From assembly GCA_021824575.1 (NCBI GenBank), contig JAKAKJ010000072.1:1-64000 (forward strand): 64,000 nt of DNA, read 5' to 3'. Position numbers and translations under genes: made by a program. Of the stretch, positions 39,298 through 48,244 are shown piece by piece (positions within the stretch are counted from its first letter, which is position 1; every line of letters starts with the position of its first letter). This stretch comes from Chloroflexota bacterium. GTDB lineage: Bacteria > Chloroflexota > Anaerolineae > Anaerolineales > Villigracilaceae. The notes beneath the pieces were generated by a model. That model did no database searches, was not told the origin of the DNA, and saw only the letters and a program-made list of their open reading frames with translations.

Positions 39298-40706
39298 CGT
39301 TCTACCGCCAACTCACCCGAACGAATGCAATCAGGGATTCCGATTCCACGATAGCCATTGCCTGCCAGTGCAAGACCGGGATGTTTCTCCAGCGCGGCGT
39401 CAATACGCTTGAGAATTTCAGGGTGGCCGAGATTGTATTGCGGCATGGCTTTGTCCCACATGAAAACGCGTGAGAGAATAGGTTCGGCAGTGATACCAAG
39501 CGTCAGGTTCAATTCTTCTTTTGCCAACGCCAGCAGATCACCCTCGCCCCTGTCCCCTCTCCCATTAGGCGAGGGGAGTTCTTCCCCTGCCCTGCCGACA
39601 AAAACGCGGATGAGAACGCAGCCTTCGGGCGCACGGTGCGGAAATTTGGTGGATGTCCAAGTGGCGGCTAAAGCACGGCGTCCTTCGCGGCGCGGGATGA
39701 TGTATCCGTAACCGTCAAGTTCACGGGGCAGATCAGATTGCTTATACGCGAGGGAGATGGTGGCGGTCGAGGCGTAGGGAATGCTTTGTAAAGCGGAAGC
39801 AAGCGTAGGGTCAAATGAAGCGAGAAGGCTTCCGCTGATAAACGCGGGAGTGGCTAATATAACGGTATCAGCGTCGAGGTTTGAACCATCTTCCAATTCC
39901 ACAAGATAACGAGAGTTGATATTCGATATTCGAGAAACGGATGTGTTGAGCCGCAGATTCACTTTTGATTTTAGATTCTCGATCAACGCTTCAACAATTT
40001 CTGCAAGTCCCATTGTGGGTGTGAGAAACGCGGAACGCGAACCTTGTAGAGGCAAATGGCCATTCGCTTGGACATTTTGTTTTCGCATTTGAAGCGCACC
40101 GCGCGCGAGACTTCCATATTTGAGTTCGAGATCGCGCAGATATGGAAATGTGGACGCGAGACTGAGCGCGTCGCCGTCGCCCGCATAGACGCCGGACATC
40201 AGCGGCTCGATGAGATTCTCATACGCTTCGCGTCCAAGCCGACGGCTGACAAACGCGCCGAGGGACTCATCGCCATTCGGCGAATGCGGCGGGAGAAGAA
40301 AATCCAGCCCCATGCGCGCTTTACCAAACCACGAAACGAGCTGCGTTTTGAGAATGGCTTCGACGTTGGTTGGAATCATCATTGCCAAGCCATCGGGCAA
40401 AGGCAGGAGGCGATTGCGATGCAGAACGTAAGTGTTCTTTTTATTTGGGTTGGTGCCATGCAATCGTTCACCGAGGCCAAGTTCTTTGCAAAGTGCGGTG
40501 GCATATGGTTTGGTGGCGAGAAAGGTATCGGGGCCGCCCTCGATGATGAACTGGCCGCCCCCGAAAGGAACGCGGTCGGTGGTGATCTTGCCTCCCCAAC
40601 GATTGGACGATTCAAGAAGCGTTATTTGTACGTCAGGCAGTTTCTTTGTTGCGTAATACGCGGCGGAGAGTCCCGCGATGCCGCCGCCAATGATAAAGAG
40701 TTTCAT
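39243..40706 (-). CDS. hemY: Protoporphyrinogen/coproporphyrinogen oxidase (FAD-dependent, HemY/CgoX type)
   Basis: MKLFIIGGGIAGLSAAYYATKKLPDVQITLLESSNRWGGKITT...IEGGPDTFLATKPYA...LALAGNGYRGIGIPDCI. Confidence 0.93.
   Translation of the reverse strand: MKLFIIGGGIAGLSAAYYATKKLPDVQITLLESSNRWGGKITTDRVPFGGGQFIIEGGPDTFLATKPYATALCKELGLGERLHGTNPNKKNTYVLHRNRLLPLPDGLAMMIPTNVEAILKTQLVSWFGKARMGLDFLLPPHSPNGDESLGAFVSRRLGREAYENLIEPLMSGVYAGDGDALSLASTFPYLRDLELKYGSLARGALQMRKQNVQANGHLPLQGSRSAFLTPTMGLAEIVEALIENLKSKVNLRLNTSVSRISNINSRYLVELEDGSNLDADTVILATPAFISGSLLASFDPTLASALQSIPYASTATISLAYKQSDLPRELDGYGYIIPRREGRRALAATWTSTKFPHRAPEGCVLIRVFVGRAGEELPSPNGRGDRGEGDLLALAKEELNLTLGITAEPILSRVFMWDKAMPQYNLGHPEILKRIDAALEKHPGLALAGNGYRGIGIPDCIRSGELAVERVLKFSSSKVRTFECANL
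39538..39586. repeat. Repeat-like sequence in frame inside hemY
   Basis: ccctcgcccctgtcccctctcccattaggcgaggggagttcttcccc; encodes EELPSPNGRGDRGEG. Confidence 0.6.
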
Positions 40707-41635
40707 AGCCAGTCTGCTTCTTTTGCTTTTGTGCGAACCAATTGCGCCAATCCGTTAATCATGGCAGGCGCGGTGTTGAGCATTTCGATTCGTTCGAGAT
40801 GAATGTTCAATGATTTCGCCAGCCTTTGATAAACGATGTCAACATCGTAAAGGATTTCAACGTGTTCCGTCACAAAGCCAATGGGACAAAGCAAAATATT
40901 CTTATTGCCTTGGGATGCCAAGCGCTTGATAATCTCTCCGGCATCGGGACCAAGCCAGGGTTCAGTGGAAATGGCCGCGGATTGAAAGGCAAATTCGTGC
41001 GGATGATTTCCGAGTCGCTGCATCACGGCTGAAACCGTTTCGCGCAGTTGAAGGGGGTACGGATCATTCCATTCGAGAATCTTTTGCGGCAGGCTGTGCG
41101 CGGTGAAAATGATCGGAACCTCGGCGCGAACATCCGCAGGAAAACATTGAAGCGCGGCGCGGACGCGGTCGGCGAGCGCATCAAGGTAGCCAGATTCCAA
41201 ATGCCAGTCTTCGACGCGCAAAAACTCGATAGGCGCATTGGTTTCCTCGATTTTTTTGTAATATACCCCGATGCTCATGCGCGAATAATGCGGCGCCATC
41301 ACCAAACCAACGGCTTTTTCGATGCCCTGTATCTGCATTTCGGCGAGCGTATCTTTGATGTACGGGTGCCAGTGACGCATCCCGACGAAGGCTTTGAAAT
41401 CTTTGCTTGAAGAATTTAATGCCGATTCAAGGGCGGCGGCTTGCGCCTGAGTCTGTTCCAGAATCGGCGAACGCCCACCAATTTCACGGTAACGTTCGCG
41501 CACTTCATGGATGATCTCCGGTGCAGTGGGACGATGCCCGCGCACATCCAAAAGATACGGTTCGACTTCGTCAATGTTATCCGGTCCGCCGTAAGCCATG
41601 ACCAATAAACCGATCATAGGTGAGGTGCTCTCCAT
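40703..41635 (-). CDS. hemH: Ferrochelatase
   Basis: MIGLLVMAYGGPDNIDEVEPYLLDVRG...VGMRHWHPYIKDTL...IFTAHSLPQKI...GFVTEHVEILYDVDI. Confidence 0.95.
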   Translation of the reverse strand: MESTSPMIGLLVMAYGGPDNIDEVEPYLLDVRGHRPTAPEIIHEVRERYREIGGRSPILEQTQAQAAALESALNSSSKDFKAFVGMRHWHPYIKDTLAEMQIQGIEKAVGLVMAPHYSRMSIGVYYKKIEETNAPIEFLRVEDWHLESGYLDALADRVRAALQCFPADVRAEVPIIFTAHSLPQKILEWNDPYPLQLRETVSAVMQRLGNHPHEFAFQSAAISTEPWLGPDAGEIIKRLASQGNKNILLCPIGFVTEHVEILYDVDIVYQRLAKSLNIHLERIEMLNTAPAMINGLAQLVRTKAKEADWL

Positions 41636-41946
41636 TTTTTGATGATATTTTCAAGAGGTGGTTTTATTTTGTTTGCGTTGAACGGATACCAGCCAAGTTC
41701 CGCGCGGACAGCCTGTTCTTTCAATTCGGTCGAACCCCAAACGAAGGTAGCGCCGAGCACGCCAACGAGGACGGAAAGCCAATCGTTTTGGATGAATAGA
41801 GAAGCGATGATGAACATGATTCCGATCAACATCATATAAGGCCACCATAAATAACCAAAGCGGCGTTCGCCTTGAATGACAAGCGGGAAGCCGAGTCCGA
41901 TGATGAGGAGGGTGGCGACGCCAATGATGAGACCAAAGTAATTCAT
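41614..41946 (-). CDS. Small integral membrane protein, DUF4491-like
   Basis: MNYFGLIIGVATLLIIGLGFPLVIQGERRFGYLWWPYMMLIGIMFII. Confidence 0.65.
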   Translation of the reverse strand: MNYFGLIIGVATLLIIGLGFPLVIQGERRFGYLWWPYMMLIGIMFIIASLFIQNDWLSVLVGVLGATFVWGSTELKEQAVRAELGWYPFNANKIKPPLENIIKKWRAPHL

Positions 41947-41962
41947 GGTGAGCAACAAATGG

Positions 41963-42346
41963 TTAATGGATCATGGTTGATGGATAGCCAACTGGCTCGC
42001 GTTCGAGCAAATCAATCGTTGTTGCCGACGGATATTCCGTAAGAATTTTGGCATGACGCGGATTATCAGGGTTCGCCGGCGCGTGTCCCTTTTTGATGCG
42101 GTTTTGCTGGCGCGTGAATTCAAGCGCGTCGAAGAGCAGGGTGATGCCGAGGATGCCAAGAGCAGTATTCAGTAACCAGTGATCAGTGATCAGCACGAAG
42201 TATTCAGTGAGAATCCCAAGCGCGGTGAAGATAATCGTTGGGATCCAGATCGTCGGTGAGATGGATTCAATTTTGCGGACAGCGACGTGTCCGAACCAGA
42301 CGCTGAAGAATGCAGTCAATGCTGCGACCATCCCGATGAAGTTCAT
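41963..42346 (-). CDS. Small integral membrane protein related to the adjacent DUF4491-like protein
   Basis: MNFIGMVAALTAFFSVWFGHVAVRKIESISPTIWIPTIIFTALGILTEY; same layout as its neighbour. Confidence 0.6.
   Translation of the reverse strand: MNFIGMVAALTAFFSVWFGHVAVRKIESISPTIWIPTIIFTALGILTEYFVLITDHWLLNTALGILGITLLFDALEFTRQQNRIKKGHAPANPDNPRHAKILTEYPSATTIDLLEREPVGYPSTMIH
42170..42218. repeat. Repeat-like sequence in frame inside the small membrane protein gene
   Basis: gcagtattcagtaaccagtgatcagtgatcagcacgaagtattcagtgag; encodes TEYFVLITDHWLLNTA. Confidence 0.55.
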
Positions 42347-42348
42347 GC

Positions 42349-43425
42349 TTATGCCACGTCCCTGGTCTCGATACATTCCGCTGCTCGGCCATCGTTGGAG
42401 AAGGAGAATTCATGCACCATATCCACCACTGCTTTTACATTTTCCACTGGCGTATTCTGTAAAATACCATGACCAAGATTAAAGATGTGACCAGAACGCC
42501 CATCGGCGCGTTGCAAAATATCTCCTACACGTTTTTTGATTTCAGAACGCGGAGCGAACAATACGGCGGGATCAAGATTGCCTTGCACAGCCACGTTATC
42601 ACCGAGAATTTTCCAGCCATCGTCGAGCGGAATGCGCCAGTCGAGGCCAATCACGTCACCGCCTGCGCGTTTCATCAAGGGAAGAAGAGTTGATGTATTC
42701 GTGCCAAAGTGAATCACAGGGACATTTTCTTTTTGGGCGGCTTGCAGGACCATTTGCGAATAAGGCAAAACAAAATTTTCATAATCCTGCGGACTCAATG
42801 CACCAACCCATGAATCGAAAATTTGAACAGCCTGCGCTCCCGCGCGGATCTGCGCCACGAGATAATCGCGCAATACACCCGAAAGTTTGTCCATCAACGC
42901 GCGCCAAACTTCGGGAGCGGAGTACATCATCGTTTTGGTTTTGAGAAATTCGCGCGACGATCCGCCCTCGATGAGATAGGATGCGACCGTGAATGGAGCT
43001 CCGCAAAAGCCAATTAAGGGCACTCCGCTTAAAGTTCCGCGCAGGAGGCGAATGGCTTCCATCACATAGCCCAAATCCGATTCAGGATTCACGGGTCGAA
43101 GATTCTTTACATCATCCAAATTGCGAATCGGATTTAACAAAACAGGGCCTTCGCCTTTTGCAAATTCAAGACCAACACCGAGCGGAATCGCGGGAAGCAA
43201 AATATCTGCGAAGAGAATAGCCGCATCCACACCGAGGGCGCGGATGGGTTGAAGGGTTACCTCCGCCGCAAGTTCGGGATGCCGGCAAATTTCAAGCAGC
43301 GAATATTTTTCGCGGATGGCGCGATATTCCGGCATGTAACGTCCCGCCTGACGCATGAACCAGACTGGCGTGGTGCCCACGGGTTCACGGCGGCAGGCGC
43401 GCAGGAAGCGGTCGCTCATTTCCAT
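42349..43425 (-). CDS. hemE: Uroporphyrinogen decarboxylase
   Basis: FLRACRREPVGTTPVWFMRQAGRYMPEYRAIREKYSLLEICRHPELAAEVTLQPI...GFCGAPFTVASYLIEGG. Confidence 0.96.
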   Translation of the reverse strand: MEMSDRFLRACRREPVGTTPVWFMRQAGRYMPEYRAIREKYSLLEICRHPELAAEVTLQPIRALGVDAAILFADILLPAIPLGVGLEFAKGEGPVLLNPIRNLDDVKNLRPVNPESDLGYVMEAIRLLRGTLSGVPLIGFCGAPFTVASYLIEGGSSREFLKTKTMMYSAPEVWRALMDKLSGVLRDYLVAQIRAGAQAVQIFDSWVGALSPQDYENFVLPYSQMVLQAAQKENVPVIHFGTNTSTLLPLMKRAGGDVIGLDWRIPLDDGWKILGDNVAVQGNLDPAVLFAPRSEIKKRVGDILQRADGRSGHIFNLGHGILQNTPVENVKAVVDMVHEFSFSNDGRAAECIETRDVA

Positions 43426-44099
43426 AACGCGAGCGTCTCTTCGGCCGGATGATAGATGGCGGTGTAAACCGGTGTGTCTTGCAGAGTGTAGCGGCGCGCT
43501 TCAGTGTCGCGCAACTCGTTGACGAGGTCCGAGAAGCGCGGCAGGTCATCGGTCTCGTACACAACCACGAATTCCTGATCCTGCAAGCCGAACGAATATA
43601 AAAGCAATTGCTTGATGTCTTCGTATTGTTTGCCGATGCGGATGTGCTCGTTCATCATGCCTTGACGCGCTTCGCGGCTCATCAAATACCATTCCGCTGT
43701 TTTCGTAAACGGGTACATGACAAGATAACGGGCGCGCATTTCAGCAAACGGATCAATCTCTTGTGCGGAACGCGTCTTTGTGTACTGGGATGGACGCGTG
43801 AAGCCCCAAAGCGAATCCACAAGGCGAATCAGATGACGATACGGCGTGGTGGCTTGTGCCAGTTTCTCAAAGAAGGTCGAAGCGTTACACGGATCATCCG
43901 CTTCAAGCGCACACCAGACCAGGAAATCGGCCTTGGCATCGGCGTTCTGAAAAATATCCACGTTATGCGCGGCGGAACGTAAACCCGCCAGCCAACTCTT
44001 GTGGAAGGAATTTTTCGCTTCGTTGTTCAATGACCAATAAGAATCAGTGAATGCATACAATGCGAAGTGATTCAGCGTTCGAGGTGTTTGTTCAGGCAT
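43416..44099 (-). CDS. hemQ: Chlorite dismutase family protein, coproheme decarboxylase (HemQ/ChdC)-like
   Basis: YPFTKTAEWYLMSREARQGMMNEHIRIGKQYEDIKQLLLYSFGLQDQEFVVVYETDDLPRFSDLVNELRDTEARRYT; located in the heme operon. Confidence 0.85.
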   Translation of the reverse strand: MPEQTPRTLNHFALYAFTDSYWSLNNEAKNSFHKSWLAGLRSAAHNVDIFQNADAKADFLVWCALEADDPCNASTFFEKLAQATTPYRHLIRLVDSLWGFTRPSQYTKTRSAQEIDPFAEMRARYLVMYPFTKTAEWYLMSREARQGMMNEHIRIGKQYEDIKQLLLYSFGLQDQEFVVVYETDDLPRFSDLVNELRDTEARRYTLQDTPVYTAIYHPAEETLALWK

Positions 44100-44117
44100 G
44101 TTCTTCTCTTTATAATC

Positions 44118-44249
44118 GGTGGTCGAGTAGCCCGGAATGATTTTAGAGGGGCATATCGAGACCACTATTTCAAAACATATTTTTTTAATTGTCTCTTAAC
44201 GGTTGGTCTCGATATAGATCTCGCCATCGCTCAATCCTACTCGACCAAC
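44118..44249. repeat. Inverted pair of 48-bp palindromic elements (GGTGGTCGAGTAG...TATCGAGACCAC), MITE/REP-like
   Basis: Arm 1 44118-44165 and arm 2 44202-44249 are reverse-complement related, especially at both ends (TGGTCGAGTAG and ATATCGAGACCA). Confidence 0.7.
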
Positions 44250-44259
44250 GAATTGCTTT

Positions 44260-45405
44260 TTAATTTGCACTTGGAACATAAATGCACGCGGGATCGGATT
44301 CAAGATAGTCGCCAGTGACGCCGTATGCGCGTCCGCGTTGACCGCCGCATACATCGCGGAATTCACAGATTCCACAGCGGCCTTTGACTTTTTCGGGGCT
44401 GCGTAAATCGGTAAACAATTTCGAGTTGCGATAAACATTCACAATATCATCCGCGCGGACATTGCCTGCCGTAATCGGCAAAAATCCCGACGGCTGGATT
44501 TCGCCGATATGCGAGATGAACAAAAATCCATTTCCATCGTTGACGCCTTTGGTCGGGCGATTGAGTCCATCTGCATATTGAAAACCCGCGCCTTGGAATG
44601 TGACCGGCTTGCCTGCCGACTCGGCGCGCTTGCGTTGAATGGCAACGCGGCGATACATCGGCGCGGCCGTGGACTTGATATCGAATGGCGCGTTCTGTGA
44701 AAGGTCATATAACCAGTTGAAAACTTTTTCATGCTGCTCGGCGCTGATCATATTTTCCATTTGAGCGCGTCCCGTGGGGACGAGGAAGAACACTGACCAT
44801 TGCACCGCGTTGACTTCCTGAATGAACGGAATCATTTCATCCAGAATATCCACGTTGTGTTTTGAAACCGTTGTATTGACTTGCACACTCAAACCAACAT
44901 CCTGGGCGCGGTGCAAAATGTCCATCGTGCGCTGCCACGAACCGGGCACTTGACGAAACGCATCGTGGACTTCGGGGCGCGGCGCGTCGAGCGAAAGCGC
45001 AATTCGGCGGATGCCTGCATCGCGCGCCTTTTCGAGCCGCTCCTTGGTCGGCAACGCGGTGGCCGTCGGAGTCAATGAACAACGCAAACCCTTTTCGGTG
45101 GCATACGCGATGAGTTCGAACAAATCGGGACGCATCATCGGATCGCCGCCCGTAAAAACCAAAATGGGATTATTGCCAAACGCGGCGAGACGATCAACCA
45201 ACGCTTTGGCCTCTTCGGTGGAAAGTTCGCGAGGGTCACGCTGATGCTGCGCGTCGGCGCGGCAATGGACGCAGGCGTACGCGCAAGCGCGGGTAACTTC
45301 CCATGCAATCGTAAATGGCGCAAGATTGAAATCGGCATGGACCATGTGTTCGTTATGCAGTGAACGTTCAGAGGCGGCGCGTCCACTCAAGTTTTGTAAA
45401 GTCAT
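44260..45405 (-). CDS. Radical SAM/SPASM protein (AhbD/NirJ-like), heme-associated
   Basis: FTIAWEVTRACAYACVHCRADAQ (CxxxCxxC), C-terminal SPASM CGICEFRDVCGGQRGRAYGVTGDYLESDPAC; start ATG at 45405. Confidence 0.88.
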   Translation of the reverse strand: MTLQNLSGRAASERSLHNEHMVHADFNLAPFTIAWEVTRACAYACVHCRADAQHQRDPRELSTEEAKALVDRLAAFGNNPILVFTGGDPMMRPDLFELIAYATEKGLRCSLTPTATALPTKERLEKARDAGIRRIALSLDAPRPEVHDAFRQVPGSWQRTMDILHRAQDVGLSVQVNTTVSKHNVDILDEMIPFIQEVNAVQWSVFFLVPTGRAQMENMISAEQHEKVFNWLYDLSQNAPFDIKSTAAPMYRRVAIQRKRAESAGKPVTFQGAGFQYADGLNRPTKGVNDGNGFLFISHIGEIQPSGFLPITAGNVRADDIVNVYRNSKLFTDLRSPEKVKGRCGICEFRDVCGGQRGRAYGVTGDYLESDPACIYVPSAN

Positions 45406-45420
45406 CAGTGTCTCCGTGAA

Positions 45421-45482
45421 TCCTGTTTGAAAATTGGATGGTTTGCAGGTTTCAACATTCCAACTTGTCAACCTTCTAACCC
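45421..45482. repeat. Intergenic repeat-like element
   Basis: tcctgtttgaaaattggatggtttgcaggtttcaacattccaacttgtcaaccttctaacccgcc; resembles 39229-39297. Confidence 0.4.
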
Positions 45483-46531
45483 GCCAACCATTTTGCTGCA
45501 TCGAGCGCGTGATACGTAATAATCACATCCGCGCCGGCGCGCTTGATAGATGTCAATGTTTCGAGCGTCACCTTGGCCTCGTCAATCCAGCCGTTTTGTG
45601 CGGCGGCTTTGATCATCGAATACTCACCGCTGACGTTATAAGCCGCCATCGGCAATTCAGGGAACGCGTCCTTCACCACGCGGATCACATCGAGATACGC
45701 CAGCGCGGGTTTCACCATCAACATATCTGCGCCTTCATCCACGTCGAGCGCGGCTTCACGTAACGCCTCGCGCACATTCGCGGGGTCCATCTGATGCGAC
45801 TTGCGGTCGCCGAACTTCGGCGCACCCTCGGCGGCTTCGCGGAACGGCCCATAAAACGACGAAGCATATTTCACGGCATAAGACAAGATTGGCGTGTTCT
45901 CAAAACCGTTTTCATCCAACGCATCGCGAATGGCCGCGACCATTCCATCCATCATGCCGCTCGGTGCAACGATGTCCGCGCCGCATTCCGCATGAGAGAC
46001 CGCAACCTTCGCAAGCACATCGAGCGTTTCATCGTTCAGCACATAACCCTCAGGCAAATGGATATGTTCACCGGTATTCAAAATTCCACAATGGCCGTGA
46101 TCGGTGTATTCGCACAGACAGACATCGGTCACGACCACCATCTCCGGGATTTCTTTTTTGATCGCGCGGATCGCCTGCTGGACGATTCCATTGTGATCAA
46201 AATTTTCCAAGCCGACCGGATCTTTCTCCGCGGGAATGCCGAACAAGATCACAGCGTTCACCCCGGACTTCATGGCGGCTTCCGCTTCACGAACAGATTC
46301 CTCCACTGACAGTTGATACACACCCGGCATCGAGCGAATCTCGCTGCGGCCCTCGCCATGCTCGCCGTGCCGCACGAACAACGGATAAATAAAATCGCGC
46401 GCGTTGAGTTCTGTTTCGCGGATCATCGCGCGCAGCGCGGGCGTGGCGCGCAAGCGGCGGGGACGATTTACGATTGAAGATTTTTGATTGATGATTTTCG
46501 GTTTATGATTTTGGATTTCGAATAATGCCAT
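45476..46531 (-). CDS. hemB: Delta-aminolevulinic acid dehydratase (porphobilinogen synthase)
   Basis: [35 protein letters not shown]...[18 protein letters not shown]...[13 protein letters not shown]. Confidence 0.96.
   Translation of the reverse strand: MALFEIQNHKPKIINQKSSIVNRPRRLRATPALRAMIRETELNARDFIYPLFVRHGEHGEGRSEIRSMPGVYQLSVEESVREAEAAMKSGVNAVILFGIPAEKDPVGLENFDHNGIVQQAIRAIKKEIPEMVVVTDVCLCEYTDHGHCGILNTGEHIHLPEGYVLNDETLDVLAKVAVSHAECGADIVAPSGMMDGMVAAIRDALDENGFENTPILSYAVKYASSFYGPFREAAEGAPKFGDRKSHQMDPANVREALREAALDVDEGADMLMVKPALAYLDVIRVVKDAFPELPMAAYNVSGEYSMIKAAAQNGWIDEAKVTLETLTSIKRAGADVIITYHALDAAKWLAG
46462..46523. repeat. Repeat-like sequence in frame at the hemB 5' end
   Basis: atttacgattgaagatttttgattgatgattttcggtttatgattttggatttc; encodes [18 protein letters not shown]. 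Confidence 0.6.
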
Positions 46532-46544
46532 GTTTCCTCCAGGG

Positions 46545-47315
46545 CTACGCATTCAACAATGCGTTAACCAATCCTTCCGTTGTATATTCTTCGGCCACCA
46601 AATCCACTTTGAAACCTTCTTCTTTCGCGGCTTTCTCCGTGATCGGTCCAATGCACGCGACCTTTGGATTATTCTTTAATTCAAATGGATTCATTTTCTG
46701 CCGGCGAACAATCTCAACAAAATTCTGCGCCGTGGATGGACTGGTAAACGTGATCCAATCCACGCCGGATTTCAACGCAGCCAAACCATCAGGATCAACT
46801 TGCGCTGGTAATGTTTTATAAACGGCAATCTCATGCGCGATGCCGCCCGCGTTGACAATCGCTTCGGGCAATGCCTTGCGCGCAATTTCCGCACGGGGAA
46901 GCAAGACCCATTTCCCGTTCAAATTCCCCAAGCCGGGCAGAATTGATTCAGCCACATATTCTTCGGGGACAAAATCAGGAATTACGCCGCGCGCGTTCAG
47001 CGCTTCGGCAGTTTTGGGACCGATGGATGCCACTTTTATCCCCTCTCCCTTATCCCTTCTCCCCAAATTGGGAGCTTGCTTTGTCGCTTCGCTCCTCGCA
47101 ATGACATCGAACACCACCTCCACCGCATTGACCGATGTGAAAACAATCCATTCGTATTTATCCAGATTCTTCAAAGCCTGATCGAGCTGCGTATGGTCCT
47201 CCATCGGGCGGATTTGAATCACAGGAAAACAAATCGGCTCGAAGCCGGCGGCTTTGAGGGCATCAATAAATCCATCTGCCTGCTCGCGCGGACGCGTGAC
47301 GAGAATTCGTTTCAT
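46545..47315 (-). CDS. hemD: Uroporphyrinogen-III synthase
   Basis: [35 protein letters not shown]...[15 protein letters not shown]...[16 protein letters not shown]. Confidence 0.92.
   Translation of the reverse strand: MKRILVTRPREQADGFIDALKAAGFEPICFPVIQIRPMEDHTQLDQALKNLDKYEWIVFTSVNAVEVVFDVIARSEATKQAPNLGRRDKGEGIKVASIGPKTAEALNARGVIPDFVPEEYVAESILPGLGNLNGKWVLLPRAEIARKALPEAIVNAGGIAHEIAVYKTLPAQVDPDGLAALKSGVDWITFTSPSTAQNFVEIVRRQKMNPFELKNNPKVACIGPITEKAAKEEGFKVDLVAEEYTTEGLVNALLNA
47036..47108. repeat. Two repeat-like modules in frame inside hemD
   Basis: cccctctcccttatcccttctccccaaattgggagcttgctttgtcgcttcgctcctcgcaatgacatc; encodes [24 protein letters not shown], the 'tcattgcgaggagcgaagcgacaaagcaa' type sequence. 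Confidence 0.75.
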
Positions 47316-48232
47316 TTGACTGAACTCACTCCAAGAATTTTGCTCGCACCTTGTTCAATGGCCTTTTGCGAAAGTTTAGTTCCAAGTTGAATTGCATCCG
47401 TGCCTTGACCATTTACTTTGACGACTTTCTTTCCATCTTCCGAAATCACCAACCCCTTCAAATTGATTACTGCCGACTGCTTACTGCTTACTGCGTAAGC
47501 CGCCACCGGCACCGCACATCCACCGCCGAGTCCGCTCAGGAAGGCGCGTTCGGCAGTGACCGCTTTCCGCGTGGATTCATCGTCCAGTGCGGCGAGCAGA
47601 TTGAGGGTCGTTTGATCGTCCGCGCGGCATTGCACGGCGAGCGCACCCTGTCCCGGCGCGGGAAGCATCACATCCAATGAAAGCCATTCGGTCACATGCT
47701 GGTCCAAATTCAAACGCGTCAATCCCGCGCCCGCGAGAAGGATGGCGTCATATTGATTATCCAACGCTTTGCGTACGCGCGTGTCCACATTGCCACGCAG
47801 CGATTCAGTGTGAAGGTCAGGGCGGAGGGAAAGTAACTGGGCAGAGCGGCGCAGGCTCGAGGTCCCGACGGATGCGCCTTTGGGTAACGTCGAAAGCGTG
47901 TGACCTTTCGATGAAATCAACGCGTCACGCACTTCGCCGCGCGTTGGAATACATCCAATCGTGAGGCCATCAGAATTTTCAACAGGCAAATCCTTCAGCG
48001 AATGAACCGCACAATGAACCGCGCCGCTCAACAATTCCGATTCAAGTTCCTGTGTGAAAAGTCCCTTGCCGCCGATTTCAGGCAAAGGCTTGTCGAGAAT
48101 TTTGTCGCCTTGTGTGACGATGATTTTTTCTTCGCACACCAAACCGGGATGGATTTTTTGCAGCGCGTGGATGACCCATTGAGTTTGCCAACGGGCTAAT
48201 GAGGATGGACGGGTTGCAAAAATTAGTTTCAT
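47312..48232 (-). CDS. hemC: Hydroxymethylbilane synthase (porphobilinogen deaminase)
   Basis: MKLIFATRPSSLARWQTQWVIHALQKIHP...GTSSLRRSAQLLSLRPDL...SLRGNVDTRVRKAL. Confidence 0.96.
   Translation of the reverse strand: MKLIFATRPSSLARWQTQWVIHALQKIHPGLVCEEKIIVTQGDKILDKPLPEIGGKGLFTQELESELLSGAVHCAVHSLKDLPVENSDGLTIGCIPTRGEVRDALISSKGHTLSTLPKGASVGTSSLRRSAQLLSLRPDLHTESLRGNVDTRVRKALDNQYDAILLAGAGLTRLNLDQHVTEWLSLDVMLPAPGQGALAVQCRADDQTTLNLLAALDDESTRKAVTAERAFLSGLGGGCAVPVAAYAVSSKQSAVINLKGLVISEDGKKVVKVNGQGTDAIQLGTKLSQKAIEQGASKILGVSSVK
47463..47501. repeat. Repeat-like sequence in frame inside hemC
   Basis: ttgattactgccgactgcttactgcttactgcgtaagc; encodes AYAVSSKQSAVIN. Confidence 0.65.
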
Positions 48233-48244
48233 GGCAATCAGCGA

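Noticed and set aside
40056-40802. 248-aa plus-strand ORF opposite hemY
   Set aside because: Shadow of a clearly conserved oxidoreductase gene.
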